Shown: in pieces, positions 17,370 through 25,899 of the stretch | How the letters are laid out: each line of letters begins with the position of its first letter | Position numbering within the stretch: the first letter of the stretch is position 1 | Assembly (NCBI RefSeq): GCF_014201505.1 | Contig: NZ_JACHEO010000012.1 | Span: 53,704-117,703 of the forward strand | Length of the DNA: 64,000 nt | Reading direction: 5' to 3' | DNA from: Desulfoprunum benzoelyticum | Lineage (GTDB): Bacteria > Desulfobacterota > Desulfobulbia > Desulfobulbales > Desulfocapsaceae | The notes under the pieces: generated by a model | What the model saw: the letters and a program-made list of their open reading frames with translations, nothing else | The model's database searches: none | What the model was told of the DNA's origin: nothing | Position numbers and translations under genes: made by a program

Positions 17370-18029
17370 TCACCGGGAAGCGAGAACAGCCTGTTCCGAT
17401 CCCTGGACCGGAGCCGCAAAGACCAGCAGCGGCTCCGCCTCCACCCCCCTGATGCCGAGAGAGAAGGCCCGGAAACGGCGCCGGCCGCCAGCGATCGGCG
17501 TCAGGTCCAGGCCTTCGATAATGAGGATATCCCGACCCAACAGGCGGCAATGGGTATGATGATCGGGCTGGTTGCGTTCGATCCCGAGTTGATCGATGCC
17601 GACAAAACGCAGCGGAAACTGCGCCAGCCAGTCGGCGCCGGCGCCGCTCAGCCAGGGAAAATCCGGATCAAAGCGCCGCAGCAGTGTCCGCCGGGTCTTG
17701 ATGAACACCGCCTCCACCCCCGTCAACGGCAGATCGCGGACCTCGTCCAGGCCGATGCTGACCGGCGCCAGCGCCGTCACATCGACCACCAGGGCCTCGA
17801 ATTCGGCCGGAAAGAGCTGGTAATCACTTGAACATTTGCCTCCAGGAAGTGCATGCAGGGGATAATCGATATGCGTACCGGTATGCAGCGGCAGGTGAAG
17901 AGTGCTTTCATGCATCCCGTGCACGGCAAATTCCCGACTGATCTCGATAACCGGCCGCTTTTCCGGATTATCCCGGTACACCGCCATATCTTCATGGATC
18001 GCCTGCGACACCGGTATCCAGTTCAACAT
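17370..18029 (-). CDS. Cyclase-family metal-dependent hydrolase (kynurenine formamidase/isatin hydrolase fold)
   Basis: 219-residue hydrolase of the cyclase superfamily. The metal-binding signature is intact: H49-T-G-T-H53-I-D55 and H59, with a later conserved HHTHCRLLG segment. Family members hydrolyse amides, lactams and esters such as N-formylkynurenine and isatin. The gene starts inside the end of zwf (7-bp overlap) and is the last gene of the uvsE-gnd-zwf unit. The missing step between Zwf and Gnd is hydrolysis of 6-phosphogluconolactone, so a lactonase role is possible but unproven. A salvage formamidase is the alternative. Confidence 0.82.
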   Translation of the reverse strand: MLNWIPVSQAIHEDMAVYRDNPEKRPVIEISREFAVHGMHESTLHLPLHTGTHIDYPLHALPGGKCSSDYQLFPAEFEALVVDVTALAPVSIGLDEVRDLPLTGVEAVFIKTRRTLLRRFDPDFPWLSGAGADWLAQFPLRFVGIDQLGIERNQPDHHTHCRLLGRDILIIEGLDLTPIAGGRRRFRAFSLGIRGVEAEPLLVFAAPVQGSEQAVLASR

Positions 18030-19375
18030 CCCATCCCTCCTTCGCCGCCGACAATCATGGTCCCGGGTTCATAGACCACCGGTCCTCGTCCGCGGGCGGC
18101 ACCACGGATCCGGTCGGCAATCCGCCATTGTACCAGCAGTTCGGCAAAACTGGCGAAAAGGGTCTTGTCACCGGCCAGGGCGTCCTTCAACAGCTTGACA
18201 TAGGCCTCCGGCTTGTAGCCGTCGACCCTGCAGCTGTGGCAGTAGTGGGCCAGCACCGGTTCCAGTGCGTATCCGTACCCGGGAACCTTGGAATTGAAAC
18301 GAAAGAGAACCCCCTCCTGGGGGTAGACCTCGATCACCAGTTCGTTGGCCGCCGCCGTCACCTTCTCGGTACAGTTCAGACACATGGAGCTGGCGCGGTA
18401 GCGGAGACGGATTTCGGTCCGTTTTTCACCCATTTTCTTGCCGGTTTTGAGCAGAAAGACGGTGTCGGGCCACTGTCCGGTATCGACCCGGAAGGCGGCC
18501 TCGACATAGGTCTCCGTCTGCGACGCGATCCCCTCGGGTCCATAGCCCCGATACTGGCCGAGAACGGGTGGGCGATCGGGGTCGAGACCGACATGCTGGA
18601 GGACGTCGATCTTGCGCCGGCGGATCGGCTCCGCCTCGAAGTTGTCCGGCGCCGCCATCGCCACCAGCGCCAGCATCTGCAGGAGATGACTCTGGACCAT
18701 GTCGTTGATCGCCCCGGCCCGGTCGTAATACTCGAACCGCTCCTCGGCTCCGGCCGTCTCGATGCTGGTAATTTCCACCGTTTCGATGGCCCGCCCGTGC
18801 CAGCTCTCGGCAAAGATCCGGTTGGCGAAGCGGATGGCGAGGAGATTGCGGATCATGTCCTTGCCGAGATAATGGTCGATCCGGTACACCTGCTCCTCGA
18901 CGGCGAGGGTCATCAGCCTGGCCTGGATCTCCTCGGCCGAGGTCCGGCTCTCGCCGAAAGGCTTTTCAAACAGCAGTCGATGGTTGGGCTCGCCGCCGAT
19001 GAAGAGGCCGGCCTGCTGCAGGCGGGTGGCCACGGTGACGAAGGCCTCGGGTTTGACCGCCAGGAAGAACAGCCTCCGCCCATCGACGGCAGGTTCCGTG
19101 TCGCAGCGGTCACGGAGGTCGGCATAGGCCCAGGGGTCATCGAATTCCAGGCGATGGTAATCGATCCGCGCCCGCAGGGGGTCGGTCAGAAGGAATCCGC
19201 CTTTTTCCTCGACCAGGCGGCAATAGCTCTGCTTGTCCAGCGATCGCCTCCCCAGGCACCAGATCCGGGCAAAAGGCATCTCCTCGCCATACCATTGCTG
19301 CAACGCCGGCAGGATCTTCTTGGTGGCCAGATCCCCGGTGGCGCCGAAAATAAACAGCAGCGATCCCATGTCCAT
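18023..19375 (-). CDS. zwf: Glucose-6-phosphate dehydrogenase
   Basis: Oxidises glucose 6-phosphate to 6-phosphogluconolactone with NADP+, the first step of the oxidative pentose phosphate pathway. The 450-residue protein has the N-terminal nucleotide-binding motif FGATGDLATKK and the catalytic RIDHYLGK motif (about residue 172), then the C-terminal substrate domain. It is slightly shorter than the usual 480-490 residues. It lies 3 bp after gnd and overlaps the cyclase gene by 7 bp, so all three are co-translated. Confidence 0.95.
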   Translation of the reverse strand: MDMGSLLFIFGATGDLATKKILPALQQWYGEEMPFARIWCLGRRSLDKQSYCRLVEEKGGFLLTDPLRARIDYHRLEFDDPWAYADLRDRCDTEPAVDGRRLFFLAVKPEAFVTVATRLQQAGLFIGGEPNHRLLFEKPFGESRTSAEEIQARLMTLAVEEQVYRIDHYLGKDMIRNLLAIRFANRIFAESWHGRAIETVEITSIETAGAEERFEYYDRAGAINDMVQSHLLQMLALVAMAAPDNFEAEPIRRRKIDVLQHVGLDPDRPPVLGQYRGYGPEGIASQTETYVEAAFRVDTGQWPDTVFLLKTGKKMGEKRTEIRLRYRASSMCLNCTEKVTAAANELVIEVYPQEGVLFRFNSKVPGYGYALEPVLAHYCHSCRVDGYKPEAYVKLLKDALAGDKTLFASFAELLVQWRIADRIRGAARGRGPVVYEPGTMIVGGEGGMGC

Positions 19376-19378
19376 GGT

Positions 19379-20284
19379 TCACTCCCCTTGGTCGGCAACA
19401 ACGCTGTGACCGCCGAATTCGCGACGCATCGCCGCCACGGTCTTTTCCGCGTAGCGCAGCTTGTCCTGGGATTTGAAGCGGGAAAACAGGGCGGTAGCGA
19501 TCACCGGCGCCGAGACGCCGATACGCACCGCCTCCTCGACGGTCCAGTTGGCCTCGCCCGAGGCGGCGACGATCCCCTGGATCGATTCCAGGCCCGGCTC
19601 CCGGGCCAGCGCCGCCGCCGTCACATCCAGCAGCAGGCCGGAAACGATCGAGCCCCGCTGCCACACCGCGGTGACCCGATCCAGTTCCAGGGGCAGAGGG
19701 CCGTGACGGAGGATCTCCAGCCCCTCGCCGATCGCCTGCATCATCCCGTATTCGATGCCGTTGTGGATCATCTTGACATAATGCCCGGCCCCGGAGGGTC
19801 CCAGCAGGGCGCAGCCCATGCCGCCACTCAAGGCGACGAACACCGGTTCCAGGGCGGCATAGACCGCAGCGTCGCCGCCGATCATCAGGCAGGCGCCGTT
19901 CCTCGCCCCGCCGGTGCCGCCGCTGGTGCCGACATCAAGGAAGTGGATGTCCCGGTCGCCTAGTTCCTGGTGCCGCCGCTGGCTGTCACGGTAGTGGGAG
20001 TTGCCGCCGTCGATGATGCAGTCACCGCCCTCCAGCAGGGGCAGCAGCCGGGCGATGGTGTCGTCCACCGCCTTGCCGGCCGGAACCATCAGCCAGATCG
20101 CGCGGGGGCGGCGCAGGGCTGCGGTGAATTCCTCCAGCCGGGCGAAGCCCCGGACCCCCTCTCGTTCCAGCATCGCCAGTTTTTCGACCCCTGTCGTGTG
20201 GACGACGATATCGAGTCCCTTGTCCCGCCCGTTGAGGGCGAGCGGCAGACCCATTTTTCCCATGCCGATGATACCAAGTTCCAT
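19379..20284 (-). CDS. gnd: 6-phosphogluconate dehydrogenase, decarboxylating, short (YqeC-like) type
   Basis: Oxidative decarboxylation of 6-phosphogluconate to ribulose 5-phosphate. The 301-residue protein is of the short class. It begins MELGIIGMGKMG (dinucleotide fold), has the substrate motif GTSGGTGGA near residue 119, and the catalytic Lys/Asn segment VKMIHNGIEYG near 165. ATG 20284 has AGGGAGG in place upstream; the in-frame extension to 20326 is not needed. Short-class enzymes often use NAD+, but the cofactor cannot be assigned firmly here. It lies between uvsE (23 bp upstream) and zwf. Confidence 0.93.
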   Translation of the reverse strand: MELGIIGMGKMGLPLALNGRDKGLDIVVHTTGVEKLAMLEREGVRGFARLEEFTAALRRPRAIWLMVPAGKAVDDTIARLLPLLEGGDCIIDGGNSHYRDSQRRHQELGDRDIHFLDVGTSGGTGGARNGACLMIGGDAAVYAALEPVFVALSGGMGCALLGPSGAGHYVKMIHNGIEYGMMQAIGEGLEILRHGPLPLELDRVTAVWQRGSIVSGLLLDVTAAALAREPGLESIQGIVAASGEANWTVEEAVRIGVSAPVIATALFSRFKSQDKLRYAEKTVAAMRREFGGHSVVADQGE

Positions 20285-20307
20285 ACCCTTCCCTCCCTTG
20301 TCAGTTG

Positions 20308-21264
20308 TCACCTTGTCCCGGCCCATACCGGCTCGGGGTCTGCAGCCCCAGATGCCGTCATCTCCGCCTCCGCCAGATCCCGCATGAGGCGGAGCACCGC
20401 CAGTTCCTTGGCCTTGGCCTCGATATCGACCGTCATCGTCATCCCCTGCCAGCAGGCCGGCACATCATCCGGATCGATATAATCGGCATGCGGTTTCGGG
20501 TTGCCGCCCTGCCATCCCGCCCGTGGCGAGGATATATGGCAGTATTGCTCACGACCGGTCGCCTGCCAGGTTGCCCCCGCCAGCCGCGTCGCCTCCACGA
20601 CCGACAACCCGTCCGGCAGGCAGCGATGGTGGTGGACATCATAGACCAGAGGAATCTCCAGGCGTTCGGCCAACGGCAGGAGATCACGGACCGTATAGCT
20701 GTTGTCGTCGTTTTCAATCGCCAGCCGGCTCCGCACCCGCGGTGACAGTGTCGGAAAGACCCGGCGGAAGCGCTCCAGCGCCCCTTGCTTGTCACCGTAG
20801 ACCCCGCCGCCGTGGATATTGATGACATCGGCCCCCACCATTTCGGCCAGCCAACCCTGGTATTCGAGTTCGCGGATGGAATTGGCGACGACCGCAGCAT
20901 GCGGCGACGACAGAACGACGAACTGGTCGGGATGAAAGCTGAGACGGATATCGTGGGAAAGCGACCACTTCCGGACTTCGTCGAGCAGTTCCTCTATCCG
21001 CTGGCCGTCGGGAAGATCGGCCAGGCGATAGCCGACATCGGGGTGGGTCATCCGCGGAAACAGCGGCGACATGATGCGAAAGGCGCCGATGCCGAGTCGC
21101 TGCACGGCCTTGACCGCCTGCAACAGGCTGTCGGCGTTGGCGGCGCAGACCGCGGATAGCCTGTACGGCCGATCCGCGGCGGCCAGGTTCAGCAACGTCC
21201 TGGCCGTAATGGTCTTGAAGGAGATCTCTTCTTTTTTGAAAAGGCAGCACAAACCCAGTCGCAC
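20308..21264 (-). CDS. uvsE: UV-damage endonuclease UvsE/UVDE
   Basis: Metal-dependent TIM-barrel endonuclease that nicks 5' to UV photoproducts. From GTG 21264 the protein has 318 residues starting VRLGLCCLFKKE; this GTG has GAGG a few bases upstream and matches the family N-terminus. A longer frame from 21333 adds 23 unlikely residues. Conserved barrel motifs include LSFHPDQFVVL, INIHGGGVYGDK, LAIENDD and YDVHHHRCLPDG, which carry the metal ligands. It is the first gene of the unit with gnd, zwf and the cyclase gene, an unusual partner for a repair enzyme. Confidence 0.9.
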   Translation of the reverse strand: MRLGLCCLFKKEEISFKTITARTLLNLAAADRPYRLSAVCAANADSLLQAVKAVQRLGIGAFRIMSPLFPRMTHPDVGYRLADLPDGQRIEELLDEVRKWSLSHDIRLSFHPDQFVVLSSPHAAVVANSIRELEYQGWLAEMVGADVINIHGGGVYGDKQGALERFRRVFPTLSPRVRSRLAIENDDNSYTVRDLLPLAERLEIPLVYDVHHHRCLPDGLSVVEATRLAGATWQATGREQYCHISSPRAGWQGGNPKPHADYIDPDDVPACWQGMTMTVDIEAKAKELAVLRLMRDLAEAEMTASGAADPEPVWAGTR

Positions 21265-21552
21265 ACCACACCTCACCTGCTCATCAACCAATCTGCCAAC
21301 GCCGCTCCAGTACGGCAATTTTCTGCAGATCATTCTCTCTCGTTCTTTATACCCCTTCCAAGCCCATGAATGACAGGTTTTTCAATGATAGTTATTACTA
21401 TTATTTTCTTATCACCAAACACATGTCGTATTCGCACCTGCCAGATTTAAAGGAGAGGCGGGGGAAACGCATGCAGCGGACATTCCCTGCCAACGACCAC
21501 AACGGCACGCGAGGGTAACGGGAACGGTGATATCGGGTCCGACACCCGGATT
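21265..21552. other. Intergenic region upstream of uvsE
   Basis: 288 bp, AT-rich around 21370-21420. It includes a short dyad ATAGT-TATT-ACTAT (about 21390-21403) that faintly resembles a Fur box. It should hold the promoter of the uvsE-gnd-zwf operon. No gene was seen. Confidence 0.4.
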
Positions 21553-23007
21553 TCACCCCTGAGGTTGCCGTGCCCCTTTCACCACGGCCTCAGCCAGATC
21601 CTGAAAGACCAGGTTGTGCAGTGGCAGCACGGAATACCAGTACAGCCGGCCGAGCAGGCCGCGGGGCAGAAAATGGGCGGTCTGGACCAGCTGCTGCGGC
21701 TGGACATCGAACTCCAGCCAGGCCTGGCCCGGCACCTTCATCTGGGCGTAGAGCAACAGCCGTTTGTCTTCACGGATATCGACGACCTTCCAGAAATCGA
21801 TGGCATCACCGACCCGCAGACTGTCAGGTGCCCGTCGGCCGCGGTTGAGACCGTAGCCGCCGGCCACTTTATCCAACAGGCCGCGCAGACGCCACAGTAC
21901 GGTATACCTGGACCAGCCGAATTTGCCGCCGAGCCGGCAGGCACAGCGAAAGACATCCTGCTGCCTCTCGCCCCGGGCGAACGGCACGACCCGGACATCG
22001 CGCAGGACCGCCCCGGCCGGGTCATCGTAATCACGGATATCGCAGACCCGGAGGGCGCTGCTGTCGCACCAGCGGCTGACGACCTGGTTGTGGGCCAGAT
22101 CGAGTTCGGCGGCAGCCACCGCCTGACTGAAGTTCAAGGGTCGGACCTGCGGATAGTAGCGCGCGGCGTGGTCGTTCTGGAGGATGGTTTCGCTTTTCAG
22201 CCCCTCCACCAGGGCCGAGGCGATCTTGTAGGGAACCGGGGTGAAGAAGATCAGCCAGTAGGATGACAGCCGCGGCGAAAGGACCGGAACGGGCAGGATG
22301 ACACGTTTCAGCCCCATGGCCGCACCGGCCTGGACGATCATGTCCTGGAAGCGAAGGGCCTCCCCACCGATGTCGACCACCAGATTGCCGGCAACCTCCA
22401 GGTCGGCGGAATGCTGGAGGTAGGACAACACGTCGGCGATCGCGATCGGCTGCGTCCTGGTGCGGACCCACCGGGGAGTGATCATCAGCGGCAGTTTCTG
22501 GGCGAGGTTGCGGATGATCTCGAAGCTGGCGCTGCCGGAACCGATGATGACCCCGGCCCGCAGCCAGATCGTCTGGACCTTCTCCGGTTCGGCCGACAGC
22601 ACCTCCCCGGTTTCGATCCGGCTCAGCAGGTGGGTGCTGGCGCTCTCTTTCTTGCCGAGACCGCCCAGGTAGACGATCCGCCGCACCCCGGCGGCGATGC
22701 AGGCGCGGCGGAAGTTCTCGGCGCTCTCCCGGTCGAGGCGGCGGTAATCCTCGCCCTCGCCCATCGAATGGATCAGGTAGAAGGCGCAATCGACCCCTTC
22801 CAGCGCGGCCGTAAGCGATGCGGCGTCGAAAGTCGATCCCTCGCGGATGTCCACCTGCCCGGCTATCGCCACCTGGACCTTGTTGCGGTTGCGCACCAGC
22901 AGACGGACCCGGCAATCGCCGGCATCGAGAAGCCGATGGGTGAGGCGGCGGCCGATATAGCCGGTCGCGCCGGTGATCAGGACGGTTTTTGATGTTGGAT
23001 CGGCCAC
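21553..23007 (-). CDS. SDR-family NAD(P)-binding protein with C-terminal DUF2867 domain
   Basis: 484 residues. The N-terminal ~300 residues are an atypical extended SDR/NmrA-like Rossmann domain (VLITGATGYIGRRL; LIHSMGEG; IVYLGGLGK). The C-terminal ~160 residues are a DUF2867 domain, ending in the conserved RGLLGRLYWYSVLPLH segment. These proteins are annotated as putative oxidoreductases of unknown substrate. Start is GTG 23007 with a perfect AAGGAGG six bases upstream. It is 149 bp downstream of the large membrane Fe-S fusion gene and in the same direction. Confidence 0.85.
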   Translation of the reverse strand: MADPTSKTVLITGATGYIGRRLTHRLLDAGDCRVRLLVRNRNKVQVAIAGQVDIREGSTFDAASLTAALEGVDCAFYLIHSMGEGEDYRRLDRESAENFRRACIAAGVRRIVYLGGLGKKESASTHLLSRIETGEVLSAEPEKVQTIWLRAGVIIGSGSASFEIIRNLAQKLPLMITPRWVRTRTQPIAIADVLSYLQHSADLEVAGNLVVDIGGEALRFQDMIVQAGAAMGLKRVILPVPVLSPRLSSYWLIFFTPVPYKIASALVEGLKSETILQNDHAARYYPQVRPLNFSQAVAAAELDLAHNQVVSRWCDSSALRVCDIRDYDDPAGAVLRDVRVVPFARGERQQDVFRCACRLGGKFGWSRYTVLWRLRGLLDKVAGGYGLNRGRRAPDSLRVGDAIDFWKVVDIREDKRLLLYAQMKVPGQAWLEFDVQPQQLVQTAHFLPRGLLGRLYWYSVLPLHNLVFQDLAEAVVKGARQPQG

Positions 23008-23156
23008 TGACTTTCCTCCTTGTCAACACAGTTGATGGCAGGCAATACGCTTTCCGCCGACCGGCCGGGAAAAAGCGAGAGGGCTCGTCGCCCACCGCCT
23101 GAACCGAGGCCCCCAACCGGTTCCGGCAGCACCACCGACCCGCAGGCGGATGGCAA

Positions 23157-25796
23157 TCACAGCATGACGATGAAGAGCACGGCCAGGGTGACCAGAAAAC
23201 CAAAGGGCAGAACGACCATCCTCGACTCCAGATTGTCGCCCGCCAGCACCCGGTTGACAATGCGGTAGGTGGCATACATCGAAGCCAGCAGACCGCCGAT
23301 CACCGTCAGGGTCTGGAGAACGGCGGTCGAATCACGGCTGATCAGACGGATATCGCCGGTGGCAACCGGCAGTTTCAAGGCCTCCTGGACAATCAGGACC
23401 AGATTCCAGGAATCCCTGACAAAGAACTCGAGATGGGCCGCCAGGTAGCCGCCGAGAACCAGGGGAATGAAGCCGTAACCCAGCAACGGCAGCAGCAGCT
23501 TCTTGTTGACCCTCAACGCGCGCGCCTCGAGAGTCACCATCAGATAGTAGGCCACCTGAAAGATCAGGATCATCGCGAAAAAGATCAGACTGCCGACGAC
23601 CGGGTCGGGCAGGTGGAGACCATATCGTTCGCCGAGTCCCTGGATGGCCGTTATCATCTCGAAATAGTTCCGATGCAGGGCGAAGGGGAAAAAGATCGCC
23701 CCGAGAGAGACGATGAGGAAGCTGTCCTCCCAGCGGGGGTTCTGCAGGGTCCACAGTTCCTGCGGGGCCAGGCGCAGATTGAGATGGACCGCCCGGTGGC
23801 TGCAGCTCTTGATGCAGGCGGTGCAGAAGATGCAGTCCCGGTTGTTGTCGACAAGGTAAGGATGCCGGAACATCGGGCAGCCGGTGTTTTCCTCGCCGCC
23901 GGCAAAACAGGTATGGGTCTCGCAGTGGTTGAGGCAGACATGGCGGTTGGAGCGCAGCTCGATGATCGAGGGCATCGCGAATATGGCGTTGATCGCCCCG
24001 AGCGGGCAGAGATAGCGGCACCAGGCCCGACGGGAATAGATGACGCTCGTCAGCAGCGAGCCGAGGGTGATGGTGAGGATGATCGAGCCGGTCAGGATCG
24101 GGTTATCATAAGCGTTCCAGACGACCTCGACCCACAGGAGGAGGATGCAGAAGACGGCCATGATCCAGCCGGAATACCGCTTGATGATCTCCGGCAGCTT
24201 GCGCTGGGGCTTGATCACATTCTGCATCAGGATGCCCGGCATGGCGAGGCTGCAGACGCTGCACCAGGTCCTCGCCAGAAAGAAGAAGGAGAAGAACAGC
24301 AGGGGCCAGCCGATCGACCAGCTCAGGGTGATGCCGAGATTGCGTTCCGCCTCCTTCGGCCCGAAGAAAAGAGTGATTACCGCCAGCAGCAGGATCGCGC
24401 CGACAATCATCTGGGGGACCCGGGGGAAAAACGGACTCCTGAGAATCCTGTTGATCCAGCCGATCCGCAGAATGTTGAACTCCCATTTACCTTCGGTCTT
24501 CGGCAGGCCGAGAAGGATCTGGTCGGCGATGATCTCGTCGGTTCGTGCCAGCATCACCGCCCGCCGAATGACGCTCGAGAGCTCGGCGAGGTTGCCCGGC
24601 CAGTCGTAGTTCATCAAGAGGCCGAGGGTCTCCGGTGACAGTTTCTTGATCTTCTTGCCGAACTCCCTGCCGAACCGCTCGAGATAATGTTCGATCAGAC
24701 GCGGCAGGTCGCGCTTGTGCTCGCGCAGGGACGGCACCCGGTAGTGCTGTTTCGTGAACAGGGCGAGCAGGCCTGGAAGCAGTCTGCCGTTGCCTCTCAG
24801 GTGGTCGAGATCCTGATTGCAGACGAACACGATCCGCGACTGCAGGGCGATCGGCCGCTCACTGTCGGTGTGGGAAAAGGTGCCGCTGTCGATGGCCTGG
24901 AGAATCCGGTGCTGCAGGTCGAAAGGGATCAGCTCGGCATGGGTGAAGACCAGGGTGCCGCCGCAGGTCTGTTCGAGGTAGCCGGCCTGACGGGATTGAA
25001 CAAAGGGGAAGGGGGTCTGCTCGTTGCCGAACAGATTCTTGTAGAGGTCGACAGGGTCGTGCTGCCGCACATCGACCTCCAGGTACGGGCCATCCCTCCT
25101 GCCGCCCTGGTTGTGAATCTGGCGGGCAATGATGGTCTTGCCGGTCCCGGCCTCCCCGGTCAACATGAACGGCTCACTGCCGGCGGCGAGCCGATTGATG
25201 ACGATATTGGTCCGGCGGGCCGTCGGCGATTCGCAGATTGCCTTCTGCCATTTGGCAGTCTGCCCTTTGGCGCGGATCAGATGCGGGACCTTCTCCTTCA
25301 TCAGGATGACATCTTCAAACCCGCTCGTCGACTCCGTCGCCGGGCTCAGACTGCAGAGCGTATCGGCCTGGTCAAGAAAGGCGACACGCAGCCGCTCCGC
25401 CAGGATCACATCGAGCTGACGGTGGAGGCGGCTGTTGGCCAGCAGCACGTTGCGGAAGGTCCGCCGGTCAAAACAGATCAGGGTCAGATCGAAGAGGGCG
25501 CGAAGGCTGAGGGAATGGGGCTTGCCGGTTAGCAGGCCGGTCTCGCCGAAATGACCGCCGGGGCCGATTCGGCCGACGATGCAGGTCCCCTTCCCGCCCT
25601 GCTCGAGAATCATTTCGACCTCGCCGCAGGCAATGATATAGAACACCTCGCTGGCCTCACCCTGGCGGTAGACGTATCCTCCCGCCGAGACTGTCTGAAT
25701 GCGGCAGATCTCGCTGAAAGCGGCAAGATCGGAGGCATCGACGTCCCGAAAAAGAATCGACCGCTGCAGGCTCTGTTGGATGTGTTCTTTGTTCAT
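23157..25796 (-). CDS. cNMP-binding / degenerate sigma54-type AAA+ / NapH-like membrane Fe-S fusion protein
   Basis: 879 residues with three modules. Residues ~10-135: Crp-type cyclic-nucleotide-binding fold (GHFGETGLLTGKPHS), with the usual nucleotide-contacting Arg replaced. Residues ~175-435: sigma54-activator-type AAA+ domain with Walker A GEAGTGKT (214-221). It lacks the GAFTGA loop (TPFPFV instead), has TLVFTHAE in place of an acidic Walker B, and WPGNLAEL lacks the sensor II Arg. Residues ~455-879: polytopic membrane part with CSVC (512-515) and RYLCP, then CIFCTACIKSC (655-665) as a 4Fe-4S site, as in NapH/NosR/CcgA. There is no DNA-binding domain. The ATG at 25796 begins MNKEHIQQSL; upstream in-frame codons overlap prs. 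It is probably a membrane redox protein with a built-in sensor; the partner is unknown. Confidence 0.87.
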   Translation of the reverse strand: MNKEHIQQSLQRSILFRDVDASDLAAFSEICRIQTVSAGGYVYRQGEASEVFYIIACGEVEMILEQGGKGTCIVGRIGPGGHFGETGLLTGKPHSLSLRALFDLTLICFDRRTFRNVLLANSRLHRQLDVILAERLRVAFLDQADTLCSLSPATESTSGFEDVILMKEKVPHLIRAKGQTAKWQKAICESPTARRTNIVINRLAAGSEPFMLTGEAGTGKTIIARQIHNQGGRRDGPYLEVDVRQHDPVDLYKNLFGNEQTPFPFVQSRQAGYLEQTCGGTLVFTHAELIPFDLQHRILQAIDSGTFSHTDSERPIALQSRIVFVCNQDLDHLRGNGRLLPGLLALFTKQHYRVPSLREHKRDLPRLIEHYLERFGREFGKKIKKLSPETLGLLMNYDWPGNLAELSSVIRRAVMLARTDEIIADQILLGLPKTEGKWEFNILRIGWINRILRSPFFPRVPQMIVGAILLLAVITLFFGPKEAERNLGITLSWSIGWPLLFFSFFFLARTWCSVCSLAMPGILMQNVIKPQRKLPEIIKRYSGWIMAVFCILLLWVEVVWNAYDNPILTGSIILTITLGSLLTSVIYSRRAWCRYLCPLGAINAIFAMPSIIELRSNRHVCLNHCETHTCFAGGEENTGCPMFRHPYLVDNNRDCIFCTACIKSCSHRAVHLNLRLAPQELWTLQNPRWEDSFLIVSLGAIFFPFALHRNYFEMITAIQGLGERYGLHLPDPVVGSLIFFAMILIFQVAYYLMVTLEARALRVNKKLLLPLLGYGFIPLVLGGYLAAHLEFFVRDSWNLVLIVQEALKLPVATGDIRLISRDSTAVLQTLTVIGGLLASMYATYRIVNRVLAGDNLESRMVVLPFGFLVTLAVLFIVML

Positions 25797-25899
25797 GCCG
25801 TGCTTCGCCGCATTGATACGGGTCCACCGGTCCCAGGTCAGGCCGACGCCCATGATCCGCGCCCCGGCTTCCTGCCCGACCGGCCTTCCCCTGCCGCGT

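Noticed and set aside
18128..19963. 611-codon plus-strand frame opposite zwf and gnd
   Set aside because: Antisense shadow; zwf and gnd are well supported.
21386..21403. Fur-box-like AT-rich dyad upstream of uvsE
   Set aside because: Arms are only 5 bp and the match to the Fur consensus is poor.
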